From NCBI GenBank assembly GCA_019096065.1, contig JAGUCH010000002.1, positions 16,132,501 through 16,196,500 on the forward strand: DNA of 64,000 nt, read 5' to 3'. This document shows positions 12,186-24,933 of this stretch, in pieces. Made by a program: the position numbers and the translations under genes. This DNA is from Paracyclopina nana. Its lineage: Eukaryota > Arthropoda > Copepoda > Cyclopoida > Cyclopettidae. The notes under the pieces are model-generated. The model ran no database searches. It was not told the DNA's origin and worked only from the letters and a program-made list of their open reading frames with translations. Every line of letters begins with the position of its first letter. Within the stretch, counting starts at the first letter, position 1.

Positions 12186-13930
12186 CAAATAGTGCGAACG
12201 ACTAATGCCTGGGTAAACTAAACACGTCACTTATAGAAAACTCGGGAAAATTTCTGGTTGGGATATCTCACTGCATTTCATATATAATAGATAAAACGCT
12301 CAGAGACACCGGGTTTTTTCCCACTGTGAAACGTGAAATTGCTCGCATAGAGCACTTGTCAATTGTTTGTTGCTCGGTTGTAGTACGAACGTAGTGTGGC
12401 ATTATCGGAAGAAATTATTATATCACGAGGCTCGCTCCTTTCACACTGTTACAACCAGCTCCCACCACCCTATAGACCATATTATAGTGGTATTGCATGT
12501 CGTTCATGCTCGATTGGTTAGACACATCCATATACTGCAGCAGCTACTAGTTGTGTGCAAAAAAGTAGCATAGCATATGCCGAAACGTGTTACAGCATTC
12601 ATGGCTGCAAAAAATGTAAAATTTGAAGATGCGAGCCTCCTCGGATCTCTTTTTGATAGATGACGGAGCCATTTTTCACCCCGGAGCTCACGCAAGGAGC
12701 AAATATTCCGGAATCGAGCCACAAATGGCCAGAAGGCCAGCCAGCTTCGAATACACTTCTTCGTATATACCAGGGAGTTGGGTTACTGCTTTATTGTGCA
12801 GTAAATATACTTTTTCTCCAGTCTTCCCACTTTTTTCCCCTCGATCCCCACTGGAAAAGAAAGTGTTGCGTCACATGCACAAAGAGAATTTTGGGCGCTT
12901 TTGCTCCCCCCAAAAACTCATTTCTCACGGATTACTGCTCTAAGGTCGTTCTCATTTGTCCGGAATGAAGTAAGGTAAAAAAGCTAAGCAAACGCTCAAT
13001 TTTTAAAGCAAATCAGCTGTTTTTGATGACTTTTGAGAGAAATTAGGCAAAAGAAAACGAGTTATTTCGCTCAACAATCAAAAGGTGCAGCTGTTTCGCT
13101 TCAAATGTTGAGCGTTCGCTTAGCTACTAGCCTCACTTTTTACGGCAATATGAGAACGACCTACATAAGTACGAAAAGGGTGACACATGATTCAAGGTTT
13201 CACTTGTTGTGGTCATTACTCATGCTCCAATAATAATAATACTTACTCTACTGCTTAACCGCTTAATTGCAAAATTGGTTGGAGGCTCAGCACACAATTT
13301 CCCTCGTGGCCAAATTGATTAGTATATATTCTGCTTGCGTCATTTTCTCGGCCATGGTGAACAGACTTGTCTCCCTCCACCCTTTTTCAGAAAAGGCCAT
13401 AAAAATAAAACTTTTTGCTGGCAGGCCAGCCAGCCAGGCCAGTAAATTAAGTAACAGTTGTTACTGGCCAATTTGCCATTCTACTATGGAAATGACTCTT
13501 TTTTTTGGTTCATTTTTGGATAGTTGAAAATAAGTCAATTAATTTGCAAGCATGTTCTTTGCCACCTCGAGAATTTTAAAGTGTGATCAATTAGAGCTGC
13601 CAATTTTTCTGCCCATAAAAGTCCATAAAATCCCCAGTGTCATTTGTTGGTGTAGGCTGTTTAAAAAGGGAAAATTGTAATTACACCACATCGTGTGCTG
13701 TTCGTGGCCTTGCCACTATTTGATTATCGCCCAGAGATTTTGGGCACGATACATAGTATATATAGCTATGGAAAATGCCAGTTTCAGCCATCAGTTCCAT
13801 TTATTTCGAGTGGTATGGCAGTAGCATGGAAATATGACATAGAGCTCTATCTCTGTATGTAGGAAGTATAATATATATATCTTACTTCGTGCTGCACCAA
13901 AAATATATTATCACTTGGCTTGGCATCTCG

Positions 13931-13976
13931 GCTGCTGCAGCAGCAGCAGCAGCAGCAGCAGCAATAGCAGCAATGG
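13931..13976. repeat. CAG/GCA trinucleotide microsatellite
   Basis: A run of cag repeats with one interruption (caatag) in intergenic DNA. Confidence 0.9.
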
Positions 13977-15123
13977 TGGGTGAGATGAAATCGTATTTCC
14001 AGTCTATTTCACGTTCACGCCCCAATCATGATCATGTCGAATCAACTTTTCATTCTTGACCATTTGGGAGATCTCTTCATAGAGTGGAGCATTTATACAC
14101 CAGTGCAGAAGGTTATTAGCTATTTTTCGCGCCTGCAGCAAAATCAGCTCTGAGCAGCTCACACCATTATAATATATTATATAGTGAAGGAATTTCGGAA
14201 AAGATTAACAATGTTTGCAGGCTACAAGATATTTGAATTGCGATAGCCGAAAACCGGGCCTGTGTCTGCTTATACAAGAATCCACACAAAAGCTGTAAAG
14301 TCACCTGGGATTAGTGTATTTTTTTTTTTTTTTGCCCACTTTAAAACTTACTGCATAAAATGTGGGGTAAAAAAGGCTCTGCCTACGCGCGGCGCAAAAC
14401 TCGGTTTCATACTTGTAAAATATTACACTTTTAATGTGGGGCGACGCCCGAGAAAAGCCAGCCTTATTAAGGTAATATGGAACAAATGTGGCGTCGTCAG
14501 TTTTTTTCATACAATCATTTACAACTACTCTTATTACTGGTGCATTAGTTCTGTCAAGTATTTAATGCAAGTTTGGCATATATGTTAGCTCGCGTGTTGT
14601 TGCATGTGCGTGAAGGGCTCCAATGCCACCCAGGACGATTAATGGGGGTCATTTTCGTTCCCCTGAAATCTGTGCAAAAACAGCAAATTTCAAGTCAGTC
14701 AAAGTGTGCAGAAATGGACACTTATGCACGACCAGCTCGCTAGCTGGCGGCGGAAAACCTGCATAATAAGGCAGCAGCTGGGGGTGGCAAAAAACGGAAA
14801 AACCCTTGCTTGCGGGTCGTCCCACTCTGTTCGGAGCAAATGGCACGCAACATCGGATCGGACATCGAGTCGAGCTGAGCGTTGCTAGCGCAGCGCAGTG
14901 CGTGCACGGCGCCCAGCGCGTGGCCTGGCTATTTGCCTGAGAAACATAGGCTCGACTCAGCCCTCAAACAGAGGGGCACTCTGTATACTACACTCATCTA
15001 TGTGATCCTTGCAGTTATTGGAAAAGTTTCAAGGCAAATCAAACTGGTGTATGCTCGCGTGTCCGCCTGTCAGTTTTTTACATGAAAAGCTATACATACA
15101 TAGTATATTGCAGGATTACCAGC

Positions 15124-18100
15124 ATGGACGGCCTCTCCAGCCCCGGCCGGGAGAAGGAGAGGGCTGCCAGCCTCTCCTACTGTCGAGACACGATCAATCG
15201 CATTTCCGACAAGGGCCTCTTGCAGCGAGCTCACATCGAGACCCTGTTCTCCGAGAGGGTAAGTGCGAGATTGATGAGGTGTGGGACATCATTATTGCTA
15301 TTAGCAGACAGTCCATATACTCCCATGTAATGTGCATGTGACAACCGGTACATACACATGTGTGTGGTAGTAGATCTTTGTTGAAATTGAATGCAGTGGC
15401 CACCAGGCCATGCCAGGAAGATTAATCAAACAGCTTGGCTCCGCGAGCCAAAAAGGAGGAATTTCCTCCTCTTTTTGGCGAAGAATGAATCATTAATTGG
15501 CCTTAATTCCCCAGAAGAATCCGGAAACGAGATCTGAATTTTCTGCTGCTGCTTCCAGGACTTTTGCAATCACTTCTTCAAGCTGTTCGACCACAAAGGC
15601 TCCGGATCGCTGATTCAGGAGGAGTGGATCGCTCTGCTCAAGGAGAACACGAGGTGAGTGAGTTGTGGCATTTAGTATGCGGTGCGAAAATTAGCAATTT
15701 GGCAGGCTCGGAGATCGATGCGGAGCAGATGGCAAAATCTCGTTTTCATCCTGCCTTATTGCGCGCTGTGGTTGCTCCCAATGCAGATAATAGAGCTGCT
15801 ATATGCAATATCTGGATTTGCACACGATCATCGAGCTTCTCGATCCTCATAAAAATTCCGAGTCCGTGCCAGCTCTCATCTCGAGGCGGGGGCCCCGAAT
15901 GTCATTATAGACAAGTTGGAGTCGATCGCGTTCAAAAATGGACTCAATGGTCATATTTGGCTCATATGCGCGCGCGTCACGCATGGCAGCCACTTTTTCG
16001 GCCCTGAGAAACTCCAATAATATGTATATACTGTATATGACTAATAATAGCCAATATACTGTGTACAAATTCAAACACTTTTTTGTATGTACATGGTCAA
16101 ATAATTGCTCTGTCCAAATCCAGCAGTTTTCAGACTCCATTAGCTCCATTTGACGAATGGATCGAGGAGTAGCAGACTTTTTTTTCCATAACATGAATGC
16201 GCAATGCATAATAAATTTCCCAGCAGATGCAGAATTATACTACAGCCATTTTTCACATATGCAGGAGCAATGGAAACGAGGACCGGATTGATATCGTCGA
16301 GCTGTTGGAGGCCATCGCTTATCTCATTTGCCAGGATGACCCGATTACGCCAGGCACCTTCCACAAGATCTTCAGCAATCGGGGGGTGCCAGCCTCCATC
16401 TTCAGGCTGGCGGACACCAACCAGGATGGCGCGGTCTCGGTCGACGAGATGATCAACTTTATCTTGCACATCAGCAACCCGAGGTAAATGGGGCGCGAAA
16501 ATGCATCAACCAGAAATATTCGCCGACCAGAAATTTTCCCAAGTTTTCTGAAAGTTATTGAATCGTGGTAGCCCTCCTCCAATTTACCCATGTTGCATTT
16601 ATGTCGTTATGTAACATCAACTGCCTTACCACCGATGAAAGAAAAACTGAAGGTGACACTGAAAATCGGTGTTTTCGATTTTTCTCAAGTGTCAAAGCAG
16701 TTAATGTTACGGAATGACTTATAACTCTTCATTGATAAAACGTATATGTTTCATTAAGGGTTTTTTTTTGTTGTATGAGGGCTCAGAATTTCAGGTTGGG
16801 TTAGCGTGTTAGCACTCCTTTATTTTACCCAAGTTGCGTTTTTGTCGTTATGTCACATTAAACTGCTATACCACCTGTGCAGAAAAAATCAAAGGTGAAA
16901 CTGAAAGTTGGCGTTTTTGATTTTACCTAGGTGTCAACGCAGTTAATGTTACATGATGACATAAACACAATATTGATAAAACGCACAAGTTTCACTGAGG
17001 TTTATTTTTGGCGACCAAGGGCTCAGAATTTCTGGTGGGGATATAATATCATGCATGCTTGCGCTGTTGTTGTGCCAAACAACTGATAATTTCTTGTGGA
17101 ATTGCAGGAATCGCACCGAGCTGACACCGGAGAACCTCAAGCATCTCGAGAATGTGTTCAGGGAAAACCTGGCCAAGGACAAGAACGAGTTCACCCTCGC
17201 AGAGTTCAAGAAGATTGTGCCCTCCAAAAACGTAAGCCCCTTATACTTATACACAGATTGTCCCAGTCTTAAAATATGCTATTTCAAAGCAATAATTACG
17301 CGACAATCTGAATGGACTTTTAAAAAGTGAAGTAATGGCCGAAAATCCTAATTGGACCCTGCATTTCAATGGCATTTTTTGCTCCTACTAAATAGCAAAA
17401 CTAATTATTTTGCATGCAAACAATTAGCAGTGTAGCATGTGAATTTTTTCGTTGAAATGCCATTCACACACACACTTATAAGTGCGCGCGCATTTGACAA
17501 AATTGATCATAAATCTTCCCTTTTCAGCCCTTTTTTGTTGAAAGAGCCTTCCGTATTTTCGACTGCGACGGCAACGGCACCGTATCAATGGCCGAGTTCA
17601 TCGACACCATGCACAAGTTTGCCGGCCAGAGTAGCGATGAGAAACTAGTCTTCCTATTCAGAGTGTACGACCTAGACGGTAAGATATATGTACCATACAG
17701 TTTGTCCCACGAAAAATTCTATGGAAGATCAGATCGGGTATAAAGTCGAGCTGAGAGTAGCTAGGCCAAAGCAGGGCCTGAAAATACGCCTTAGAAATCT
17801 ATGCACGATTTATGCAACTCCAACAAAGCCGCGGAGAGCCAACCTGTTATGTACTTTACGCACTGTAAACCGAATTTCCTCGTGAGTAATTCACTTTGCC
17901 GGTTGACTCAACCTTTTTGTGCTCCTAATGCGTTATGATTGCCCCTGGGACATTTTTTACTAAGCAAATGGTAAATGAAACCCCTAGGGGTATTTTTTAA
18001 TATTCAAATGGTAAATGAAAGCTCTAGCGGTATCTTTTAATAACCAAATGGTAAATGAAAACCCTAAGGGTTATTGTTCAATAACCAAATGGTAAATGAA

Positions 18101-21100
18101 ATTCTAGGGGTATTTGTTTGCTAAGCAAATGGTAAATGAAACCCCTAAGGGTATTTTTTCAATATGCAAATGGTAAATGAAAGCTCTAGCGGTATCTTTT
18201 AATAACCAAGTGGTAAATGAAAACCCTAAGGGTTATTTTTCAATAACCAAATGGTAAATGAAATTCTAGGGGTATTTTTTGCTAAGCAAATGGTAAATGA
18301 AAACTCTATGGGTATTTTTCCAATTAGCAAATGGTAAATGAAAACTCTATGGGCTAATGTAAATGAAAACCCTAGGTGTATTTTTTTCCGAGCAAATGGC
18401 AAGTGAAAACCTTAGGCATACTTTTTACTAAGTAGAAACTGCCCCTACGAATTGCTTAGAAAAAAATATCATAACAAATAACTTTGGAGCTCAAAAGACA
18501 GGGCATCTCTTGCCTACTTCAAAGATACAAGAATATATGAATAAGCAGATTCTTCTGAACATAAGCCAAATTTTGTTACCGCGCTTCATTTCGGCAATTT
18601 CATTACTTAGTTTGAAATTCAGCAAAAGCACATAAAATAATTTGAGTGTACTTGCTGCTTTTCGGGACTAAGCAGGCGCGGTAAAAATTGGGTTCTTCTT
18701 GGTTCTATCTTTACAATACTCGAGCAAGTTTTACCGTTCCTTCTCAGCCCCAAAAGGCAAAATTAGAGCAATATATTTTGATAAGTAGATCGTTCTCATG
18801 ACCCAATTCCCAAAAACAGCCTAAAGGTGGCCGGCCGGCCTGCAGTAGCACGACATCTGCCCATTTTTGTTTCACAGTTTATTAAATAGTACATATATAG
18901 TTTTATGCTATTTTTTTGGCATTTGGTAATTGTACCGAGAAACCAAGAACACCTCGAAATTTCGTTCCGATCGGAGCTGTAGTTTTATCCTAAAAATGGT
19001 CAGCTGTTGTTGACAGCAAGATACTCTCATCAAAATCTAGTGCTCTAAGTAAAATTAAAGGGCTGACTTAAAATAAACAATTTAATATAAAGTTTGGCAC
19101 TCCATATCTCCTTTCCTGACGATTCTAGCGATTTCCTTATGAAATAAAAAAAGTTAGCCCTTTTGATTCTATGAGGGGTGTTTGAAGCTGTATTCAGCGA
19201 AAAAAGCACGCCAAAGAGAGCTAGAGGTTTTTTAAGACTTTATGATGTGAGGAGGGATATGCCATGATTTTAGAAACCACCACCAAACAAACCCTTGGGA
19301 CATAAGCTTTCAGAAAATATATGCCTAGGTAAAATACTCATATATTACAGATGACGGCCTCATCCAACAGTCCGACCTGAGGGAAGTCATCAAGGCGTGC
19401 ATGGAGGAGAACGGGATGCGGTTCGACGAAAAGGAGGTGGAGGACTTGGCCCAGGCGCTCTACGAGGACGCGGCCGGCCTCGCCGTGGGCGAGTCCGCCG
19501 AGTTCTCCGAGGGCATCACCGTGGAGGACCTGAAAGCCGAGCTGTCGAAGCACGAGGGCCTCCTCGAGAATCTCTCCATCAACATTGGCAAGTGGCTGAT
19601 GCCCCCCAAGCCGCCCAAGCCGAAGCCTCTGAGCCAGAGGCTGCACGAGCTGATGCCCTACCAGTTCTCCAGCAACTACTGGCGCAACAACAAACAGTTC
19701 CTCATCTTCCTCCTCTTCATCCTCGCCACCAATGTGATCCTCTTCGCCACGCGAGCCTACTACTTCCGTGGCTTCAGCATGCTCAGCGGCTTCACGCCCA
19801 ACCCGTTCTACATGATGTCACGCGCCAACGGGCGCTGCCTCAACTTCAACTCCATGATCATCCTGGTGCTGGTGCTGCGCTACACCATCACCAAGCTGCG
19901 CGAGCTCGGCCTCTCCAACGCCCTGCCCCTGGATCACAACATCTACCTGCACAAGGTGGTGGGCTACCTGATCTTCTTCCAGTCCTGGTTCCACACCCTC
20001 ATGCACCTCATCAACTTCGGCCTCAATGTGCAGCCGGAGCCAGTGCGATTCGTGCAGCTCACGGCCCGCTACTGGGAGCCCTTCGGGCCCGCGAGGCCGG
20101 GCTGGGTGAACCTCAACTACCAGTTCCCCGAGGGGTGCACGGTGAGCAACCTCACCTCGATCTGCCCGCCCGGAGTCCTCGACGCCTCGCTCAACGTGAC
20201 GCTGTGCCAAATCTGCGACGAGACCACAGGGCACCAGGGCCCCTGGACGTACTACGAGTGGCTGCTCACCATGAAGCCCGGTGTGTTCGGGCTGATTCCG
20301 GGCATCGCCAATGTCACCGGAGTCGCACTCATCGTCATCCTCACCCTCATGGTGCTATGCTCCATGTCGTTTGTGCGACGAGGAGGCTACTTTGAGGTCT
20401 TCTACTTCACGCACCTGCTCTACGTGGCGTACTGGGGCCTGCTCATCCTGCACGCGCCCGAGTTCTGGAAATGGTTCATTGCGCCCGGAATCATCTTCCT
20501 GCTCGAGTTGTCCTACAGAGTGATGACCTCGTGGATGGGCAAGGGCAAGACGTCCATTATTGCCGGCGTTGTCCTGCCCTCGCGAGTGACCAACCTCATC
20601 GTGAAGAGGCCGCACAACTTCAACTTTGCACCCGGAGACTGGCTCTTCGTCAAGATTCCAGCCATTGCCAAGTTTGAGTGGCATCCATTCACAATCAGTT
20701 CGGCTCCTGAACAACAGGTAAAATGGCATACATCTGTCAAACGCCAAAACGCGAATTAACCAATACGCGAATGCACCAATACGCGAATGCACCAAACCGC
20801 ATCAACGTTGCTTTTAAAAGTTGATGTCAAGGATCATTTTGCTAACTATTTTTAACTTTGCAATCCATCAGTAAGGTCCGGCTCAACTGATGCTACGCAG
20901 AATATCCAATTTTTAAGCCTTTGGCGAGAATCTTTTTCGCATTTTTGACTCGAATTGCTCAATGGAAGATAATCTTATCTCGCTTGAAAGCTTTTCTTTA
21001 CTTGTGTTTTGCATCGATATTTTATACATGTTTACAAAAAAAACAATCTTAAGTTTCGGTCATAGTACATACATGTAGTATATGCATGCATCCTGTCCGG

Positions 21101-24100
21101 TACATTAATTTATGTATGGATAAAGCAAAAAGTGCTCAAAGATCAACAGGGCAGATTGCAAATGCAAAACTACTAAACTAAGCATCAATGCTTATAAATC
21201 TTAAAGCGAGCAGTTAAACAAAAATGCGATTTAACAAAAAGTAGATTAGAGGAATGACATTTTGCTTTAGGGGAACGATTTGCGTTTTGGCATATTTTTC
21301 TATCTTTTACGACCGCCTAAGCTGCGCTGCTGCAAACTTTGATGGCTGCAGCACGCATACACGTTAATCAGCTCATAAAAAACCGGGCCCAGTTGCACAA
21401 TTTATGCAGAGCGCCCAAGCGCAACGGGTTAGTTCTCGCGGCGTTATGTCATACTCTTTCAGGCTTTTTGGCATAAAGCTCCTTATACACAAATATAGTA
21501 TATACTGCTGGCCTGTGCCAAATGTTGTTATATGATTATGAGAGCCAGTAAAAAATGACAGCTTTTTTATGGCATGCTAGTCGTACTACTGAAATAATTC
21601 AAGGCTTTTCTACCACATACAGGACTACTTCACTCTTCATATTCGTGGAGTGGGCCAATGGACGAACCGACTTTACTCCTATTTCGAGGAGGAATACCGA
21701 AAGCAGCAAGAAGGCAAAACTGAAGGACGCTCTGGCATAGACAGACTGAGAGGGTGAGTGCTACTGTAAATTACCCTCCTCACTTTAGTATCTTAAGTCC
21801 TACTGACATGCATGTAGAGATGGGCTAAATTGCCAGAAGTGGATTATCTAGTTACTACAAAGATTAGGCATTTTTTGCGAGAAAAGGGCGAAAACAACGC
21901 CAAAAGCTTCCTCCGCTTGAACTGTCAACAAATCGGTGCGCCCTCTAGCGTTTCAACTCCACACTTGCTATCATGACTCATCCCATGAGGGGAAAAAATC
22001 CGGGTTTTTTCCATGCTCTAGCAACATGAAGCCCATCAAGGCCCAATCATTGCAAAATTGCGCTCGACACCGCCCGCAGTTCGCTTTGGCATAGGGCTGA
22101 ATTCATAATTAGTAAATTGCATGCGCGGCTCAAATTTGCGAACCACTTGCACCACATACGCATTTAGTATATACTATAAATGCCAGGCAAACTGACCCAG
22201 AGAATACTTATTAGCATTTTACCTGCTGCTTTTCGGGACTGAGAAGGTACGGTAAAATTTGCGCGAGTATGGTAAACTTATAAAACCAAAACGACTTTTT
22301 ACCTTTTTGGACTAAAACCGAATTTCCAAGTGAGTAATGAACTTGCCGAAATCATGCCCTCTAACTTTTGGGAGTTTGTTCAGAAGAATCTGCAAATTCA
22401 TTTTATATTCTGTGATAACTCTGCAAAAGCCAAATAAGATGCCTTTTAGGGCTCCTGATGTGTTATGAAGAAAGTGATAACCCTAGAGACTTTTTTGACA
22501 TGCAAAAGGGTAACTGGAGGCCCTAGGGGTATTTTCTACTTGGTAAAAGTCATCCCTTGGGTTTTCATTTACTATTAGCAAAGAACACCCCCAGGGTTTT
22601 CATTTACCGTTGGGGATATTTTTGACTATGCAAAAGGGTAACTGGAGACCCTAGAGGTATTTTTTACTAGGTAAAAATCATCCCTTGGGTTTTCATTTAC
22701 CATTAGTAAAGTATACTCCCAGGGTTTTCATTTACCATTAGCTAAGTAAAGAATACCCCTAGGGTTTTCATTTACCATTTGCTAAGTAAAGAATACCCCT
22801 AGGGTTTTCATTTACCATTTGCTAAGTAAAAAACATCCCTAGGGCTACCTTTTACTTTATAACGCATCGGGAGCGCAAAAAGGCTGAGTCAACAGGCAAA
22901 GTGAATTACTCCCGAGGAAATTCGGTTTACAGTACGTAAATCTCTCTGGATCAGGCTGTAAGGTGGCTTGCGATGATGTTGCAAATTTTAATTCCAAAAT
23001 GTATGTATAGGACGATGCATCGGAAATACACGTCCATGAAGAATGCCCTGAGCGTGTACGGAGGGGCCAACAAGCATCGGCCCGTGGAGCGAGACCCATC
23101 TCACCCAGACTTCCAGAGCATCGCGTCCAAATACCAGCATGACCCGGAGCGCTCCAGACAGCGAATGCGCATGCGAGAGGAGCGGCTGCGGGCACGGGAG
23201 AGCTACGACCTCGAGGAGGGCACCACCAAAAGCGGCCCCAAAACGCAGCTCATCAAGACCAACACGATCAACAGCAAAAGCTTCCGGTACATGCGCCGCC
23301 AGCCCACCATCGTCCAGTATGATCCGGATGACCTGCTCGAGGCTGCGACTGCGGCTGCGGGTGCTGCGGGTGCGGGTGCCAACAACAACAGCATCAAGGA
23401 GCATCCAGCCGGATCATCTGCGAATAGTGTGAATTTCAACGAAATTGCCCTCACCTCCACGGGGAGCACGAGCAGCAGCCACGGCAATGTGATGAGGCGC
23501 AAGCTGCACCAATCCACCTCCATTGTGGAGACCAACATGGCCGAGGACGGCCCCGGCAAGAAAATGCAGCTGAAAAAGCCCCTGGAGGTGTACATAGATG
23601 GGCCCTTCGGGGCCCCCAGCTCCAACATCTTCAGGGCGGAGCATGCGGTCCTCATCGGCACTGGCATCGGGGTCACCCCGTTCGCCTCCATCCTCCAGTC
23701 CATCATGCACCGCTACTGGCAAGTGAAGCGGCAATGTCCGCAGTGCTTGTACCAGTGGAGCGACGAGATTTCCTCCATTTTCAACTTGAAAAAGGTGCGG
23801 CGTCCCCCATAAATATTGTACTTAGGCTCTCTTACCCAACCAGAAATTTGGAGCCGAAAAAGCATTATAGCGAAACCTGTAGGTTTTATCAACGCAGAGT
23901 TTATGTCATTGTGTGATAATAGCTGCCTTGATTCCTAGGTAAAATCGAAGCACCAATTGACTGTGACACCTTCGATTTTTTTATGCAAAGTTGGTTACTC
24001 AGTAATTGTGACATAATGACAGAAACTCAACCTGGGTAAAACGAAGGAGGGCTAACATGGTAACCCTGCCTGAAATTCTGAGCCCTCAAACGCCATAAAA

Positions 24101-24933
24101 AACCTCAGTGAAACTTGTACGTTTTATCAACATAGAGTTTATGCCATTATGTTACATGAACTGCCTCAACACCTAACTACAATCGAAAACACCAATTTTT
24201 AGAGGCACCTTCGATTTTTCTTACATGCAGTCCGATTCTCGGAAACCGCACCAAATGTAAACAAGCTTTAGCGCGGCTGTTGCGTTTTCCGTGGGGCAAC
24301 CTGTAGGTGGTAAGGCAGTTAATGTGACACAACGACATAAACTCAACCTGGGTAAAACGAAAACTTGAGTAATTTCTGGTTGGGTAACCCTGCCTTCTCT
24401 ATATTCCTAGGTGGACTTTTTCTGGATTAACAGGGATCAAAAGTCCTTCGAGTGGTTTGTCAAGCTCCTGTCCCAGCTGGAGATTGAGCAGTCCGAGCAG
24501 GACGGGGTGATGGGCCACTTTTTGGACATGCACATGTACATCACGTCGGCTCTGCAAAAGACAGACATGAAGGCGGTCGGTCTTCAGCTAGCTTTGGACC
24601 TTCTCCATGAAAAGGTACTAATATGCTGACAATCCTCATTTGAACATCAGGAGCTTGCATATGCTTTTTTAAAGGAAAAACGAGACCTGGTGACTGGCCT
24701 GAAGTCACGTACGATCGCTGGCAGACCCAACTGGAACAAGGTGTTCACACAAATCCGAGAACAAAGAAAGGGCCGAATCACCGTGTTTTATTGCGGTAAT
24801 GAATCTCACATTAAGTCTAGCCGCTCAGAATTATGACGGATTTTATGCTCCTATAGGCAACCCAATACTGGCCAAAGTGCTGCGCCAAAAGTGCGACGAG
24901 TTCGGCTTCCAATTCCGCAAAGAAGTATTCTAG
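15124..24933 (+). CDS. NOX5: NOX5-like calcium-regulated NADPH oxidase, copy 1
   Basis: Eleven exons: 15124-15258, 15559-15653, 16265-16483, 17108-17231, 17528-17678, 19351-20717, 21623-21753, 23011-23794, 24411-24614, 24675-24795, 24857-24933; phases agree, 1,135 aa. NOX5 enzymes move electrons from NADPH through FAD and two hemes to oxygen, making superoxide across a membrane, and are switched on by calcium. EF-hand loops are seen at about residues 56-67, 127-138 (DTNQDGAVSVDE), 203-214 (DCDGNGTVSMAE) and 239-250. A six-helix ferric-reductase core follows, with heme histidines in LHK and WFHTLMH (about 440-465) and FTHLL. The FAD motif HPFTISSAP is near 690, NADPH-binding GTGIGVTPF near 957, and the C terminus is FRKEVF. 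A long low-complexity insert (about 742-935) separates the FAD and NADPH parts. An acceptor at 15112-15113 implies an upstream 5' UTR exon. Introns carry many MITEs. Confidence 0.93.
16505..17045. repeat. Two adjacent palindromic MITE copies in NOX copy 1 intron 3
   Basis: Two tandem copies share the order: gtcgttatgt, a stem around gtgacactgaaaatcgg, gttaatgttac, ttgataaaacg, then the terminal motif agggctcagaatttc. They end near 16,800 and 17,040. The interior is self-complementary. The family recurs in both NOX genes and near 11.8 kb. Confidence 0.75.
17866..18625. mobile_element. Foldback element with internal ~40-bp tandem array
   Basis: The left arm begins aaaccgaatttcctcgtgag; a degenerate inverted right arm (18,470-18,625) contains the motif cagattcttctgaacataag and ends near tttgaaattcagc. 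Between them, 17,960-18,440 holds about 12 units of ~40 bp with the core caaatggtaaatgaaa. Units are arranged in a higher-order period of about 161 bp (four units repeated). A sister element lies at 22,315-22,940. There is no open reading frame. Foldback-type transposons typically have long inverted repeats built of tandem units, which fits. It lies inside intron 5 of NOX copy 1. Confidence 0.75.
18815..19048. repeat. Inverted copy of the 10.15-kb MITE-like element
   Basis: The sequence runs from about cagcctaaaggtggcc to catcaaaatctagtgctct and includes cgttccgatcggagctgtag, all reverse complement to the element at 10,145-10,523. It lies in intron 5 of NOX copy 1. Confidence 0.6.
19050..19340. 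repeat. Partial copy of the 46.4-kb inverted-repeat element
   Basis: The motifs gaaataaaaaaagttag and cataagctttcagaaaatat occur in the same order and orientation as in the right half of the element at 46,434-46,993. It ends just before the acceptor of exon 6 of NOX copy 1. Confidence 0.5.
22315..22940. mobile_element. Second foldback element with internal tandem array
   Basis: The left arm starts aaaccgaatttccaagtgag and the right arm ends ggaaattcggttta, its inverted complement. The interior holds ~40-bp units with the core gggttttcatttaccat, the reverse complement of the array in the 17.9-kb element. It lies in intron 7 of NOX copy 1, ending about 75 bp before the next exon. Confidence 0.75.
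23836..24390. repeat. Palindromic MITE cluster in NOX copy 1 intron 8
   Basis: Starts with cccaaccagaaatttggagc immediately after exon 8 and ends with aatttctggttggg just before exon 9. It contains at least two family copies, with internal ends at ctgaaattctgagccctcaa near 24,070-24,090. The interior repeats the gttttatcaac, taaaatcgaa and gttaatgtgacac motifs of the family. The cluster fills most of the intron. Confidence 0.75.

Larger units (their letters stand above)
7053..15113. other. 8-kb stretch without a supported gene
   Basis: Many short open frames occur (the longest 145 aa, at 7840-8277), but none has recognisable domains, signal peptides or matching splice partners. The stretch contains a long hairpin, an inverted-repeat element at about 10.15-10.52 kb, a MITE fragment near 11.76 kb, an AT-rich palindromic block near 12.0 kb and a CAG microsatellite. 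An acceptor-like site just before the first coding exon at 15.1 kb suggests that a 5' UTR exon and the promoter of the NOX gene lie here. Confidence 0.5.

Noticed and set aside
17960-18440. CRISPR-like array
   Set aside because: The ~40-bp units are contiguous tandem repeats without unique spacers, in an intron of an animal gene; a minisatellite inside a foldback element explains them.
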